From Rugalucina vietnamica (Eukaryota; Mollusca; Bivalvia; Lucinida; Lucinidae): DNA of 64,000 nt. This document shows, piece after piece, positions 40,001-55,000 of this stretch. The notes under the pieces are model-generated. The model was not told the origin of the DNA and ran no database searches. It worked only from the letters and a program-made list of their open reading frames with translations. Numbering within the stretch: the stretch's first letter is position 1; each line of letters begins with the position of its first letter. The translations under genes and the position numbers were made by a program. The stretch is taken from positions 57,339,226 to 57,403,225 of the forward strand of contig OZ024871.1 of the NCBI GenBank assembly GCA_964017185.1, given 5' to 3'.

Positions 40001-43000
40001 ATGACCATTGCTGTTGACTGGGATGTAAAAAAAACGATTCAAACAAAAACAAACATACTTTATATAAGCCCAATGTCCTTATTGTACTTGCTGATATTGT
40101 CACAAAGAGGCTAAAATGAAATTGAAATATTTAAAGTGTTCTATCTAGAATGAGCCTTCACCCAAATGGTAAATATAAATATTGGGAATGACATGGTCTG
40201 GTTGGTATGTTACAGGTTGTATTCCGAGCGTATGATTCCTCGTACCCTGACAAGTTTGTCGAGTCCGTGTTGACAGTATATGTGAGGCGTAATCTCAATG
40301 GCCCAGGATTTGTTGATATTGGTAACTACCAGAGGACCATATGGGAGGATTTCCCCGCCGGTGAACTTCTCATTGATGTCAATGCTACAGACGACGATAC
40401 AGGGGTAAGTCTTACAAACAGAATTCCTAATGGCTCAGGAATAGAATGTCAGACTTGGTAATAGGTGGATTGAAACTTATTGTTGAGGTCAACTAGAACA
40501 AGACTCTTTACTGCCTTTATTTACCCTGAAAGCGGTTGCTGCGTCTTGACCTGACCAAAAGTTGTTGGACATAAAGCCTTAACTCCAACTGAAGCAAACC
40601 TAACAAGGCTGCATTACTATATGTATACATTCTTGTTCTATTTACGTCCAACTGTCCTGACACGACTCAAAAATTGTTGTATGGGTATCACACTTTTTAT
40701 TAGTGATCCTGAGAAAGATTACCCATGATCTCAAAGAAGAAAATCTCAATAAATAATTGAACAATTAAGAATTTCAAAGACATTTTATGAAGCCCAACTT
40801 ATGTGTTGTTTGTTTTGCCAGGATCGGCTGACCTACAGTATCACTGGCCCTGATAGAGCGCTGGAATACTACTTTATCATGCCGTTATCAGGAGAACTAC
40901 GACTTAAGAAATCTTTGGTCAACGCCAATCAGTTCCTGGATGTGGTAAGTCTGATAGGACAGATAGTGCACACCTGGCCCCAAGGTTATAAAACTTTTTC
41001 ATGCGCAACCCGGCTGAAACTAAAATTTATCCTGCTCATAAATGTTAAAATGCCAACAATTGTTGGCATTTTAACATTTATGAGCAGGATAAATTACCAG
41101 CTGTTGAATATTGAACCTGACTTTGCCATTTGTTTTGACTATTTCAAACTTTTATGAGCAGTTGAAATTTCATGCTCATCTGAGCTGAGCTTGAAAAAAG
41201 TTTTATAACCTCGGGACCTGGTTCCTGACAGCTCTGGTTTCAATGAAACATAAAAACACTATTTCATTCGGGGAAGCAGTCTGCCTACAACAGCGACAAG
41301 TCTTGCTTGCTTCCAGGCACCACAAAAAGCAGATGATAAAATTAAAATGAATTCGATTCAGGCTAGAAATAGTGTATGTCTGAAGCATGCAAATGTAAGA
41401 AAATTTGTTAAAGCTAAAAAAATAAAAGGTGCACACATTTGGATTCATTGAATTTATTAATTAGTCACAAACTGTTTGTCATTAGTAAAGATTCATAAGG
41501 TTGTTTAGCAAGTAGTTAAAAGTTAGAACAAAGCCTTGCAAATGTCAGATGATAAAAAATCATGTTCGATCCAGTTGTTTTACTGTAACCTTCTGTTTTT
41601 CCTTTGTAGATCAACTTACAAGTCTGTGACAGCAGAATTGATCGGTACCGACGCTGTGATACTGCAACAGCCCAGATTACGATACAACGAAACACGCAGT
41701 CTCCGAGATTTGAGAGGACACCTTACATAAAGGACATAGACAGGAATGCTCTTGCTGGGACGTTTGTTTACCAGACAACTGGTGTAGATGATGATAGAAG
41801 GGTGTGTATGCAAAATGGCTTTGGAATGATTTATTATCTGATTAAGACATTTGATATAGCTTATTACCAAGGCCACCTTTCTTTCTCTTCTTCCTTTTCC
41901 ATGTTCTACCATTTGACTCTGTGGAAGGATTGTTGTTAGCTAGTATTAATATGTATACCTGTAGTTACCAAAATTCCGAATAAGGGAATGAAATATGCAC
42001 CAAAACCACACAATCATCAAATAGAAACAAAGCAGATTGGTTCATACCTAGTACTTATCTGATAAGTAACATTTTACATTTACTGTTTTGACCTTGACAT
42101 TGTACATACTACTGTACAGATGAACCTACAGGTTTTGATTCACTTGGGGGTAGACTTTCTTAATGTTAAGATTCAAAATGTTTTCCACAGCCTGTGCGGA
42201 AATGGGAAAGCTGCTTTTGATTTTCATAAAGAAAACACAAAAAAAGAAATCTAGTGCATCTTGCATCTTCATAACATTTCTGCTTAATTTTAAAATACAT
42301 GTAGACAATATTCATCAGACTGTTTCTGTGTTTTCAATGTCAGCTGATTCTAAGATGACGTTTTCCTGCAACTAATTTGTTTTCTTTACAGGGTGTTCTG
42401 GTCTATGAGGCTACCCGCGAGTTCCACCCAGCATTCTCATTCTTCAGTATTGACCAGAATGGCACAGTATTTACCAAGAGAAATATGAGTGAAGATGACA
42501 CCTCAGTCTATCAGGTAACCTGCTAAATACAGATACACCAGTTCTTGCAATTTGAAACACACTCACCCCAGTAATCACAGAGATACCTTCAAGGTCAAAG
42601 ATTTATTAATTGTTGAGTCAACTGCAGTTGGAGGTTGCGCATAAAGGCATTGTTCTGTTGCATTTTTATAAGAATTTTTACGCAGTTAGTCCTACCATTA
42701 GTTTAGAATGACTGGAACCTCCTGTCAATAAAGGGAAGAATTCTGTGTCAACGGTCAGATGACAGACCTGGAACCACACCACTCTTATTTTTGTCCTTCA
42801 GCAAGACAGGTTGACTCTCCATAAAACTGATTAGTACCAAGCAAATGGTGGCTCCATCCTGACATCACTGAAAATGGCTAACTAGGATGTTCAACCACAA
42901 AAGAAATGTATCAGAATTTGTCCATGGACCTTTATTAAACGATAATTTTGATGCCATTTCTATAAGCTACAATATTTTAACTATATTTGCAGTTTGAAGT

Positions 43001-46000
43001 GATGGTGTATGATTCGGCCTATCCCAAGGACTTTGACACAACGACTGTGAGAGTGACCGTAGACAGGAACCCCGGGACCCCCTACTTCCTGGAGGGATCA
43101 ACATACAATATCACTATCGGAGAGACTCACCCATACGCCTCCATTGTTCTAGACCTCAATGCTACAGACAGTGATGGGGTAGGTGGTAGTTGGTGTATTA
43201 GATAGGAAACCCTTTATATAAGCGGCTCCCATTGGCATTTTGATGTTGAGGTGTTTTCATTGATAAATCATTGTTTATCAATCATTATACGTTTTACACC
43301 ATGATATTTTGTTTTGATGTATGTACAAATGATTTCACCCAACAGAACAGGTCTCGATACAATTGGTCCTGGCTGAGTATTCTAATCTGTATGAGGATCT
43401 TTTCTGCTGTTTGATTTGTATTTTCTTATATATCACTCGTCAGTAAGAAATTTATGAAGTTTACATCAAAGACTTTTCATGTCCACATAATCATTTTTTT
43501 TTGCATATTTTGTTTTCGATGTTCAGGATTCACCACTGAGGTACAGCCCACTGTCCTGGGATGCTGAAGATCTCAATACATTCTTGTTGGAGACTGATAC
43601 CGGCGTGATCAGGCTGATAAGGGAGCTTGATGATGCTTTCCTTGTCCCTCAATATGTGGTAAGTGCTACTAACTGTTTTTCTAGAGATCTTTGAGCACCG
43701 GATGTTGGAAATTTTTATTTTAGCCATATTGCTGCAAGTTGGCCATCAGCCCTGGCCCCGAGGTAATAACACTTTTCATGCTCAGCTCAGCTGAAACTAA
43801 ATTTTGTCCTGCTCATAACTATTAAAATGCCAACTATTTTTGTTGTCATTTTGACATTTATTGGCTGGATAAATTACATGCATTGGCATTCTAAATCTTC
43901 CATTTCAATATATTGGGGCTATTTCAATATTAAAATTATTTAATATTGAAATACGACTTAATTTCAGTTCCAAGTACGAGTGAGTGATCCTCTGGGTAAG
44001 CAGGCCATTGCCTTTGTTACGGTCAACGTGATCTACGACAGCCCACCAGTGTTTAACGTGTTGGACACATACAATGTGACCATCGATGAAACTCTGCCAC
44101 TGAATGACCTGGTGTACAGACTCACAGCAAATGATCCAGATGATGTGTTTGGAGTAAGTTTTCTGCCTGTATAAGATCTTACGTCAAGATTTGCCTCCCA
44201 GGAGCTTCAGTAGTTTGCCCCCCGGTGTGCCAGGGAGCAAACTTTATTGATGTCATTTTGTTACAACTATTGTTGTCATTTTGTTACAACTATTGTTGTC
44301 ATTTTGTTACAACTATTGTTGTCATTTTGTTACAACTATTGTCATTTTGTTACAACTATTGTTGTCATTTTGTTACAACTATTGTTGTCATTTTTCTTTG
44401 AGTTTCTTCTTGATAATAATGCTTGAGTTTGCAATCAAGCTTGAGTAATGCACATTAAAATTTCAACTTTTTGAACCCATAAATAGGTCTTAAATGAAGG
44501 AATATTATAATATATGAGCGGCATCTTGAGAAAACTGTATATGCGAAAACAAAGGCGCAGATGTCAGTAACTGAGAAGCTGATCAGCATCTTTGTTTTCA
44601 CTACACGGATAGTACACTTTCTCTTCTTCCTAAATCTGAAATTTCAAGTTTCTAGCCTGCTTCTGTGACTGTACAGGCCAGTTTATGTCGGAGCTGGTTG
44701 GAACTACCGAAGACCGGTTTTCTCACGTCGTGACTCATATGGTATAACACCAGCATTGCTCTAATGAAGAGAAGCAAACTTTGGCTCCTATGTAGAACAA
44801 TTTTCCTTCTAAACTACCTTTCTTTTTCAGCAAAACTTGGTGTTCAGTATTCGAGGAGAGTTAGATGCGTCTACATGGTTCAACATCTCATCAGTACGTA
44901 ACACGGCCGAGGTGAGAGTGAGGGAGGACCTCAGACACGGCACGGATGATGCCACATACTATCAGGTGAGAATACAATATAACACACATCACTGTCAGAT
45001 AATGGATAGACAAATCTGTCCTGAGTGTCACTGTTTGGCATCATGAGGCTCAGCCATTAGATCTCAAACTGTGATTTGTGGAATAGATTTGTCTATTTTG
45101 CACCCCTTAAAATGGCACTGATTTCTTTCACTTTACCTTTTAGTGCACTGTGCACAATAGACTAGGGTCAGCCATTTTGAAATATTTTACATCATTGTGA
45201 TGGATGTGCTTAATGACAAATTTATGTGATGTCCTTTGCAACCAATGATGAACAGACATGACCACATGATCAGACAGAGTCAGATATGTCTAACCATGAC
45301 CAAAAGCTTGGATTGACTGATAGTTTCTTGTAGGGTGGCATACATGTGAAATGTAATATTTTATCTGCATGTTTTAGGTGAAGGTTTGTGTGGTGGACCA
45401 GAGATTTATCACCAAGGAAGTTTGTCAGCCTCTACATGTGTATGTGAGACGTAACATCTTTACACCTCAAGTGACCAACGATGTGGTGACAATATTTGAC
45501 TACCACCCGGGAGAAATTGCTGTCGCTGTTGTCCAAGCCTTTGATGGAGATGGGGTATGTATCACTGATGGTGTATTGATTCCTTTAGTCTATGTAAACT
45601 ATATAAACATGGTATGTCACGGCAGTCAATACTTTAATTTTTAAATTGAAAATATAAGAACAACAAAAAAAAAAAGTAATAATAATAATGATAATTGCTA
45701 AACCAAGATATTTTGACGTCTGACCATAATCATGATAATCGTTTTTATTGGTGACAAAGAATAGTGTAGCTGTTTTTTAAACTTCTTAATGTCCATGCCT
45801 AATGGAGGCCATTTTGAAGCCCCAATGTTTCGTCTCCCACCCTACTATAAAGAAGTTCTGGCATTGCATTCTTTTCTCTTCTCTTAGAAATATGGTAACA
45901 ACAGTAAATGTAACTTCAAATGATTTTTGTTCCAAAGTTTTGCTTGACTAATTTGATGTTTTCCCCTTGGTTACAGGATAGGTTGTTGTACAGTTTCACG

Positions 46001-49000
46001 GGTACTAATGAGACTACGAGGACGTTTACTATGACTGATGAGACGGGTGAGGTGTGGGTCCTAGACGCTAACCTCCTAGCCAGGAGTGACACACGACAGT
46101 ACCAGGTAATCACCTACACAATCATGCATATATCAATACTCCCTGAGAGTGGGGTGGGAATCAGAACACTGAAAAATTTTTCGCCTTTTTTAAGCAGCAC
46201 TCCAACCACGATGTTAGATAAAAGTAAAAAAATAGAATGGCCTACTCAGTTTACAGCTTGCATACTTTTACAACCATTACAGCATTAACATAACTATAAA
46301 GTCACTATAACCAGATGAAGCAGTACAATATGTTTAGGGCGGACTCCGTGGCCGAGCAGTTAAGAGCGCTGTTTCTGAATCACTCGATCATCTCGCCGCT
46401 GTGTCTGGTGCGGGTTCGAGCCCCGCTCTGGCCATGTGAGACAAGCCAAGTTCTGCTTGTGGGTGTGCCAGTTATTTTTTCTTGGGGTTCTCTTGTTTTC
46501 GCCCCACCTACTGTGTAGCCCATCTCATATGAGCTGAAATAATCTTGAAAGGGACGTAAAACTGATTTAAAAAAAAAAAAAAAAAAAAAAAATCTCTATT
46601 AACCAAATGTGGCAGTACAATATGTGTGCATACCTTCTCCAGTTGAATGTGGCTGTAGCTGATGCTAGGAACCCCCAGCGTATTGGGTATGGTGTGATCA
46701 CTGTGAACGTGCAACGAGATGACTTCCTACCCACCATTTCTCCCAGCATTATAGATGGCTTTGTGTCGGAGAACGAGAATGTCGGCACCTCGGTGGCGGC
46801 TGTGGCGGCTTTTGATCAGGATATTAATGAAGACAGAGAGGTAAAAAAAATACCACATTTGTTCTATGTAGTGCACATGTTTCAATAAGCTCAAAATATG
46901 GCCCTGAGCTTATAAAACATTTTTCAGGCTCAGTTTAGCTGAGCATGAAATTCAACTGCTCATAAATACTAGAATAGTCGAAATTGATTGAAATTTCAGG
47001 GTTAGATCATCAAAGCCTGTTATTTATCCTGCTGATAAATGTTAAAATGGTTGGCATTTTTAACATTTATGAGCAGGATAAACCCTTTTAGTCTCTGGTG
47101 AGTTGAGCATGAAAAAAGTTTTATGATCTCTGGGCTAGGTCTTTTCTAACAAACTCTGCATAAGCACATCATACTTAGCTAGAAAATTTGAAATTGTCTA
47201 CCAGCTTTGTCACCGGCACTACCATAATACCAAGTTACGGACCTTCGTGATTGTGTTGTTTTATGATTTTATTTTAGCTATATTTTAGTGCACTGACTAA
47301 TGTTCCCGGTTTGTTTGTCAGGGTGAACTGTACTACAGGAAGGGAGCAGGGGATGGCTGGGATTTCTTCTTCTTGAACAACACTGACGGCAAGGTCTACG
47401 TCTCAAGATCGCTCAACTCAACAGCCAGTGACAAGTGCAAGTTCCTTTATGAGGTAAGGTCAAAATTAATCTGTTAAACTATACACAGGTTTGAATTGGT
47501 CAGTTTTGTTTTTTTGAAGCTAAGTTGAAAGTATTGCACATAGATAGAACTGGCTGAATCACAATGTACATATATAAAGCACATAAAATGTCTTGACAGT
47601 TTCCTGTTAATATTCTTAATTCTTGTTACACCTGGACCTCTTTATAATACAGTTCATTACAACACAGTTCATTGTTGGACCCCAGTTGGACTATTTTGCC
47701 ATATGTCTATACATTTTACTCTTGTTATAACAGGGATTTGATAGGTAACACTAAAATGGGCTTGGACCCCAGCAATAGTGTTATAAAGAGGTTGATGTGT
47801 ACTAATTTTCTTATATGCCATTTTTGAAAAAATAAAATAAAAAAATAAAAGAATTAAAAAAAATGAAGCAAAAGAATTTTCAAATGAACATGGATTTTTT
47901 TTTCTATATTTTAAAATTGCTTATTTTAATGCATAAAGTTGAAAACCATAAATTGTCTAATTAGGGTTTAAAAAGCCTTTGGTAGGAGTTTCTTTATTTT
48001 GAACGACTTTCCTTTCCCAAAATTAAGATTTCTTTGGCTTCTACTGTTCTTTAAACAGTAGTCCCAGACCAGACCTTATTCAACATTCTGAGCAAAGACA
48101 ACTTGTCTTTGTGCTTTTGTCTTTGTGCTTTTGTCTTTGGCATTGTAAAGAATATCAGGATCATTGCAGTCTAACATTAAATCATATAAGCCTGGCATCC
48201 TTTTATTGGGACAAAGGCAAACAGCATAGCCCCAGGTGGGATGCCACAAAACGCGGCGTCCCATCTGGGGCTATTCTGTTTGCACAGAGGAATTTCATTG
48301 AAAAATGAAAAAATAAAATAAAATCACACCTGAAGCCCCTAATAAAGAAAATGGACTTGCCCAAATGATAATGATGGGAAAATCCATTCATCAAAAATGA
48401 GTTAAGGAATTCACTGCAATCTGTTGTAGTTGGAAGTTGAGGTGTTTGACACTCGCTATCCTGACAACATTGCTACGGCCATGGTGAGAATGAGGGTAGA
48501 TAGGAATGCCAACAGCCCGGCATTCAGCCAGCTCTCGTATGAGTTTGAGATAGATGAGACGACAGGCAGATTCACAAGAGTTGGACAGGTTCAGGCAACG
48601 GATAGAGATGTACTGGTAGGTTGGATATAACAGAGATAGTGATTGAATAATTGAGCCACCTCGTGGAAAAACCAACAATGTGGTTTCCGAACAGGTCTGA
48701 CACAAACCGGCCTATACAAGCACAGAAAAGACCTAGAAGCTTGAAATTTCGGATTTAAGTAGAAGAGGAATTGTACTATCCGAGTAGCGAAAACAAAGGC
48801 GCTGATCAGCTTCGCAGTTACTGCAAAGCTGATCTGCGCCTTTGTTTTTGCCTATGCAGATTGTTGGTTTTCCCATGGGGAGGCTCAATTATTACACATA
48901 CTGAAGTGTAAATTGTGTTATGAGGTTTTTTACAGAGAAAAACTAGCAGAAAAAATGTAGTCGGTGTTATTCTAGCACAGCTCTACAGATTGAGTGAGGA

Positions 49001-52000
49001 CTAGGGATGAAGATCTAGTCTGTTCTTTTCAATGATTGTTAATGTTATCCTCACTTGGGAAGGTTAAGACTTAGTACTAGTGATAATAAAGAACCATCAG
49101 AAATATGCCTTGAAAAATTTGGAGTACATGTATGTAGGCAAAACGTTTCATGCAGTCACAAACATATTGTCAGATGTTATCGTTTGGATTTTGCTTAACT
49201 TAGTAGTCAGAAGTGTACCATATGATTTCTTTTTAGCTCACCTGAGCCGAAGGCTCATAGGTGAGCTTATAGTATACCCATGCTCCGGCGTCCGTCCATC
49301 GTCCGTCCGTCCGTCGTCCGTCGTCCACAATTTCAAAGATCTTCTTCTCTGAAACCGCTGGGCCGATTGTTCTCATATTACACATACACCATCTACAGGT
49401 AGGGGGAAAGAATAATTGTGTTTTTTGTTTTGATCGGATAAGGACTCTGGTTGCTATGGCAACTTATGCTTCCCATAGACTTATAATGGAAAAAAAGTGA
49501 AAATTGCCAGTTTTTGCTGTCTTGTTGGAGGTATTTGAATTTTGTTTTTGCAGAAATGTTTATTGAGTAGTCCTCTACGTTTCATGTGACTTTTGTCGTA
49601 ATCCTTCATTTTGATTGGTTGCAGGGGCCCCATATAGGGCAAAATTTGGAAAAACATTCAAAAATCTTCTTCTCAGAAACTGTCAAGGGGATGAAGCCTA
49701 TACTTTGTATACATGTTCCTGACAGTAGCCTCTACATAATTTGTGTTTTATCCAGGTGGATAAGAACTCTGGTTGCTATGGCAACTTAAAGTTTCCATAG
49801 ACTTATAATGGGAAAAGTGGAAATCGGCTATTTTTCCGCTAAAATTGCAGACATTTGAATTTTGTTTTTGCAGAAATGTTTATTGAGTAGTGTTTGACGT
49901 TTCTTGCGAGTTTTGTCCTAATCCTTTATTTTGATTGGTTGCTGGGGCCGCATGAAGGGCAAAATTTTGAAAAAAAAAAAAACATTCAAAAATCTTCTCC
50001 TCAGAAACTGTCAAGTGGATGAATCCTGTACTTTGTATACATGTTCCTGACAGTAGCCTCTACATAATTTGTGGTTTTTTATTCCAGTCGGATAAGAACT
50101 CTGGTTGCTATGGTAACTTTAAGTTTCCATAGACTTATAATGGGAAAAGTGGAAATTAGCTATTTTTTGAAAACTATTGCAGCCTGAGATCTGAAAAGTG
50201 GTAGATGCAAACAACTAATGGATTAGATGAAGGTATATGATTAATTTAGGTCAAGGTCATCTCTTGACCTTGACCGATCTGTCGTCCATACACACTTTTC
50301 AAAGATTTTTTTCTCTGAAACCACTTGGCCAATCAAAGCCAAATTTTATATGAAGCATCTATAGGAAGTGGGAATCAATGTGTATATAAATAATCCAGGT
50401 CACATGACCAAGATGGCCGCCATTCCCATAGATGGTAAAAATCTTTAAAATATCTTCTTCTCCAGAACCGGTGAACTGATTTCAACGAAACTTTGCATGA
50501 AGTATGGATGACTCAAGTACTACAATGTATATATAAAACATGACCCTGTGGTGACCTTGACCTATTTTATGGCAAGGTCAACATAGGTCGTCAATGCATT
50601 TGAATGGGGAAAACTTTTAAAATGTCATTTTAAGTGAAAGTCTTGCAGGAAATGGGCAGTAGGACTGAAATTAAATGATTCTGAAAAAAATGGACCTCAA
50701 GGGCTCATCAGCAGGAAATTGGCAAATGGACAGACTATTGATTATTCTGAAAAAAGAAAATGGACCAAGGGCTTCATCTGCCTCTGCACTGGGGTTAAAT
50801 ACCATAATATTCAAATACGTTTATTGGTATATGAAGCAGATCTCAGGTTAGCGTTTACAGGACCATTGGTCCTCTGGTTCTGTTTCCAGGATAGAATCAC
50901 CTACTCACTGAATGACCCGTATTTCATCATTAATCAAGACTCGGGTGTCATCTTCTTATCAAACTCTGTTTTACAAGAAACAAGAGAAACATACTTGGTA
51001 AGCCACTCGATGTACTTCTTTCAATAAGCAAGGACCACAGAAAAATGGACATCAGGGTTTCCAACTAGACACCACACAATATGGGGCCAGTTGTTGAATT
51101 AACAATTTGTTAAAATTTTAAAGGGCACTATTACAAATACAGTGTTATTTTGTTGTTGAAAACATGTGAGAATCCTTTGCCATGCAAAAAAATAAAACTG
51201 TATTTGCTTATGTAATCTGCATATACTTAACAAGTTTTAACGATGATGTTAAGCTAACAAAGTTTTGAACAACTGGTCCATGGCCTATACAGCTACATAA
51301 TAAGGCTATAAGCTTGATCTTTTGGATTTAAGAAGAACAGAGATTGTACAATTGCAGTGTAGTAAAAACAAAGACACTGATCTGCCATGCAGAAGCTTCA
51401 ACATTTGTCACTTACTTGCACGAGCATAGTAAATATCATGGAAAGCAGTCTTCACTAAAAGTGTCGGTCTGTCAGTCAAAACCAGCAAAAATTCATTCTG
51501 ACTGACACAATATTTTATTCTGTCAGACAAATGTATGGCAAAAATTTCCAAAATTACAATAACGTATAGAACTGTCCTACAAAATTGGGTTTGTCTGGCA
51601 AAAACTTGCTCTCAACTAAACAAAAACTATAAAGTATAGGTATAGTTGGATAGGGTTCTCAACTACTGTCTAAAAACTTGCCTCTGATAATGGTTTTTCG
51701 CAGAAAAGTTTTGATTGGGGGACGACAGAAAAATTATTTTCATGTCAAAATCATGATCTTAGTTTGTCCTAATAGGACCTGCAAACATTTTGAAAATCGG
51801 TGAACAAATAAAGTTTTTATGGCCAAAATGAATTTTGCATAGGGATTTTGCATTGGCAAGGGAGATAATCGATGATCGTGAAAATGCATATTTTTCGAGG
51901 AATTTTTCCTAAACGAAGATTTTGTCTCAGGTATGTCATTTGTGTCAATTTATAATAATTTTGAGCAATCATGATTAAATAATTAGAATTTATTTTTTTT

Positions 52001-55000
52001 GCGTGAAAATATTTACCTCCCTTCCATGAGATTTTTGTACAGGAAATCCCTATTCAAAAATGTTTTTGACCAGAACTTTTTTATTTGTCAACCGATTTTC
52101 AAAATTTTTGCTGCACATTTTGCGACAAACTAGATGCTTAATTGTGGCAAGAAAATATTTCTTCTACATTTGAACAGTTGTAAAATACCTGCGAAAAACC
52201 ATTATCACACACTACAAAACAGACTCTAGTTGTTCCCAGCCTGTATATATACTGTATATTTTCAGCTGCGTGTAACAGCGTCTGATAACTTCTGTACCTC
52301 TCCCAAGTCAAGCAGTGTAGATGTTACAGTTAAAGTGATCCGAGACAGTCGTGTGAGGTTTGTCGGCCAGAGCCAGAGATACATCGTTCATGAACGTGCT
52401 GCCGTCAACTCTACTGTGCCGGGAGATCCAATCGTTGTTATTGACACTGACTTGCAGGTGGGTAGCTTACAGTTTGTTACTGACTTCAGAATTGAATTGT
52501 TTGATTTTTACTACAGGTATTAGTAGTGCCCACAAAGAATGCCATTGCTTGCATTAGGTAATATGATAGTGAGTGGTGAGAAGTAGAAACAATATTGTTA
52601 TCCTCACACTGTTAATTTTGCTATAACCATATATCTATTCCCCAGATTTTGTGTTTGCTACGATTCCAAAACAGCAATACATAAGGAAGGAGTAACTAAT
52701 AAATGTAGACATTAAATTTTGTGAAATAATATTTTTTTTTTTTTGCAAGGTTTCTGCAATGCAAGAACCCAAAGTGTAACTGGCAGTTTTTAGTGTATTT
52801 TTGTCAATTATTGTTTGAACCAATAATATAACCAAGTCAATTTCTAGGATCCTAGCGGACAAATTACAATAGAACTGGAGAACGGTGGCATGGGTCGGGT
52901 TCTGTTTGGTATCCGCTATATCAGCAACAACTCTGTTGAGATCTTTGTGAGAAGGAGCTTGCTAGAGGCCTATAGATTTGATTCTGAATATGAGGTGGGT
53001 TGATAGCAACTATGGACATTACTTGTATTGATGGGTGTTGTGGCTTGGGCGGTAACATGTCCCATTCTCCCTGTTCCAGATTTTGAATGAGTCCACTTGA
53101 TCAGTACTGTCCTGTTTTAACCACAGCCTAGTGAACTCTCCTGTTGTCCAGCAAGTGTCAACATTAACATGCCCAGCACATTGCTTTCAGGATGATTTGA
53201 TATGGTCATGAAAATGTTTCTTGACATTCTCCCTCTTCCACTTCTTTTAAAAATATTGATAATGTACCATTGAGAGGCTTTTAACAGGAACAAAGTGGAT
53301 AGGATAAATGACTGATTAATCACGAGATAAGATGTCGACATAAGCATCAGCCTAACAACTAGTTTAATAATTTATTCATAGTGTCCTTTATTGTTTTGAC
53401 ATTTGGGCTTCATTATGTCAAAGCAAAGACATGCATGCCCAGCAAAAACGGAAGCTGCTAGTACTAATTTACTGTTACTGTGCAAACTAATCATACGGGT
53501 TTGATATCCAGCCTGTAGGAAATGCATGTATGATAAGGTCTAATAATTTCTTACAGATAAAAAATAAAATTTTTGAAACTTGTTTACAGTTGTACCTGAT
53601 TGCCTATGATGCTCTGCGTCCAAGAAATGTTGCCCGGTTCACTGCGTTCATCACAGTGCAGAGGAACACAGGATTCCCGGAGTGGGTATTATTGGTACCT
53701 GATGTAACGATGCGTGAAGATCATCCAGTCTATCTCAGTGTGGCTCAAGTCGAGGCAGTGGACAGGCAGGACAATGTAGGTCACACTTTATCGAATAGTA
53801 ATATCTGTTTTTTCGACACTTTGTAACGACACTTTGTAGGCTAAGAAAGATTTCATGTTTATGTCTTATGACCTGAATAGGAAAAACAGATTGTCTGTTC
53901 ATACATAAGATTTGGGATAATCTTTTTTCAAATTTTTCTTCTCTCTAGCAAATTGGAATTGTCTCACTGCTTTGCCGATATATTACAGGAGGTTTCTGAT
54001 TGTTAATTCCACATGAGCCTGTGGGTGAGCAAACCAACATTTTGGGTTTCAGACCAGGTCCGACACAAATCGGCCTGTGCAGTCTCAGGTGCAGGCTAGA
54101 ACCTTGAAATCTCAAATTTAAAAAGAAGAGGTATTGCACTAGCTATAGAGCGAAAACAAAGGCGCTGATCTGCTGATTTGTTTTCGCATATGCAGATTGT
54201 TGGATTTCTTATGCGGCGCTCATATTAAAGATTGAGTACAGCTTTTCTGTATATATTAGAAACTTGCAACCGTCTTTTTTTTTTCCAGGATGATATTCGC
54301 TACAACATTAAAGGAGAGGTAGCCCAGAGAGCATTTGCCTCGGGAGCGTCCAATTATTTCCAGATTGAGGATGAGTTTGGTCTCATTATACTGTCCCAGT
54401 CAGTGAAAAATACAGACATTCTCGCCTTCATTGTAAGTACACAATGTAAAATGTAAATAAATGAAGCTGTGACCAGATGAATTAAGCTGCAAAGAAATTT
54501 TGGGCTTTTATATCATTATAAATATTGTAAAAAAAAAAAATCATGATGTTAATGCTACATGTACATGTGACCATGTGTATTTCAGCTGACAATAGAAGCA
54601 TGTGACAACGGCATTCCTCAGAGATGTTTACAGGATGACATGAGGATAGTGGTGATGAGAGATCATTTCCCGCCTGTGCCGGCACTCGACCCGTTTGTAG
54701 CTACGATCTTCGAGAATCACACTGTAGGGACATCAGTACTACAACTACAAGCATCAGATAACGCACAGCTGGTACGATAATATTAATGTCGGCTTAATTC
54801 TTGTCGAGAATTTGGTTGAGAGACATTTTAAATACACATATTAAAGGACAGATCGTGAGAACAACATCATTCTCATCTATTTGACATCGAAACATATGTT
54901 TCATTTATGAGCTAAATGAATCAAGAACGGAGGGGCGTTAATTTGTAGCATTTCTACAAATAGTTTCACTAAATTCAGTCATGGAGCGAAAGTTAAAAGT

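Noticed and set aside
44143..44153. Alternative earlier donor for exon 60 (gat|gtgttt)
   Set aside because: gtaagt nine bases downstream is a far better donor and keeps the same frame.
46339..46433. A functional tRNA gene
   Set aside because: It has A- and B-box matches and a long variable arm, but it is followed directly by a SINE body, a conserved tail, poly(A) and a target duplication.
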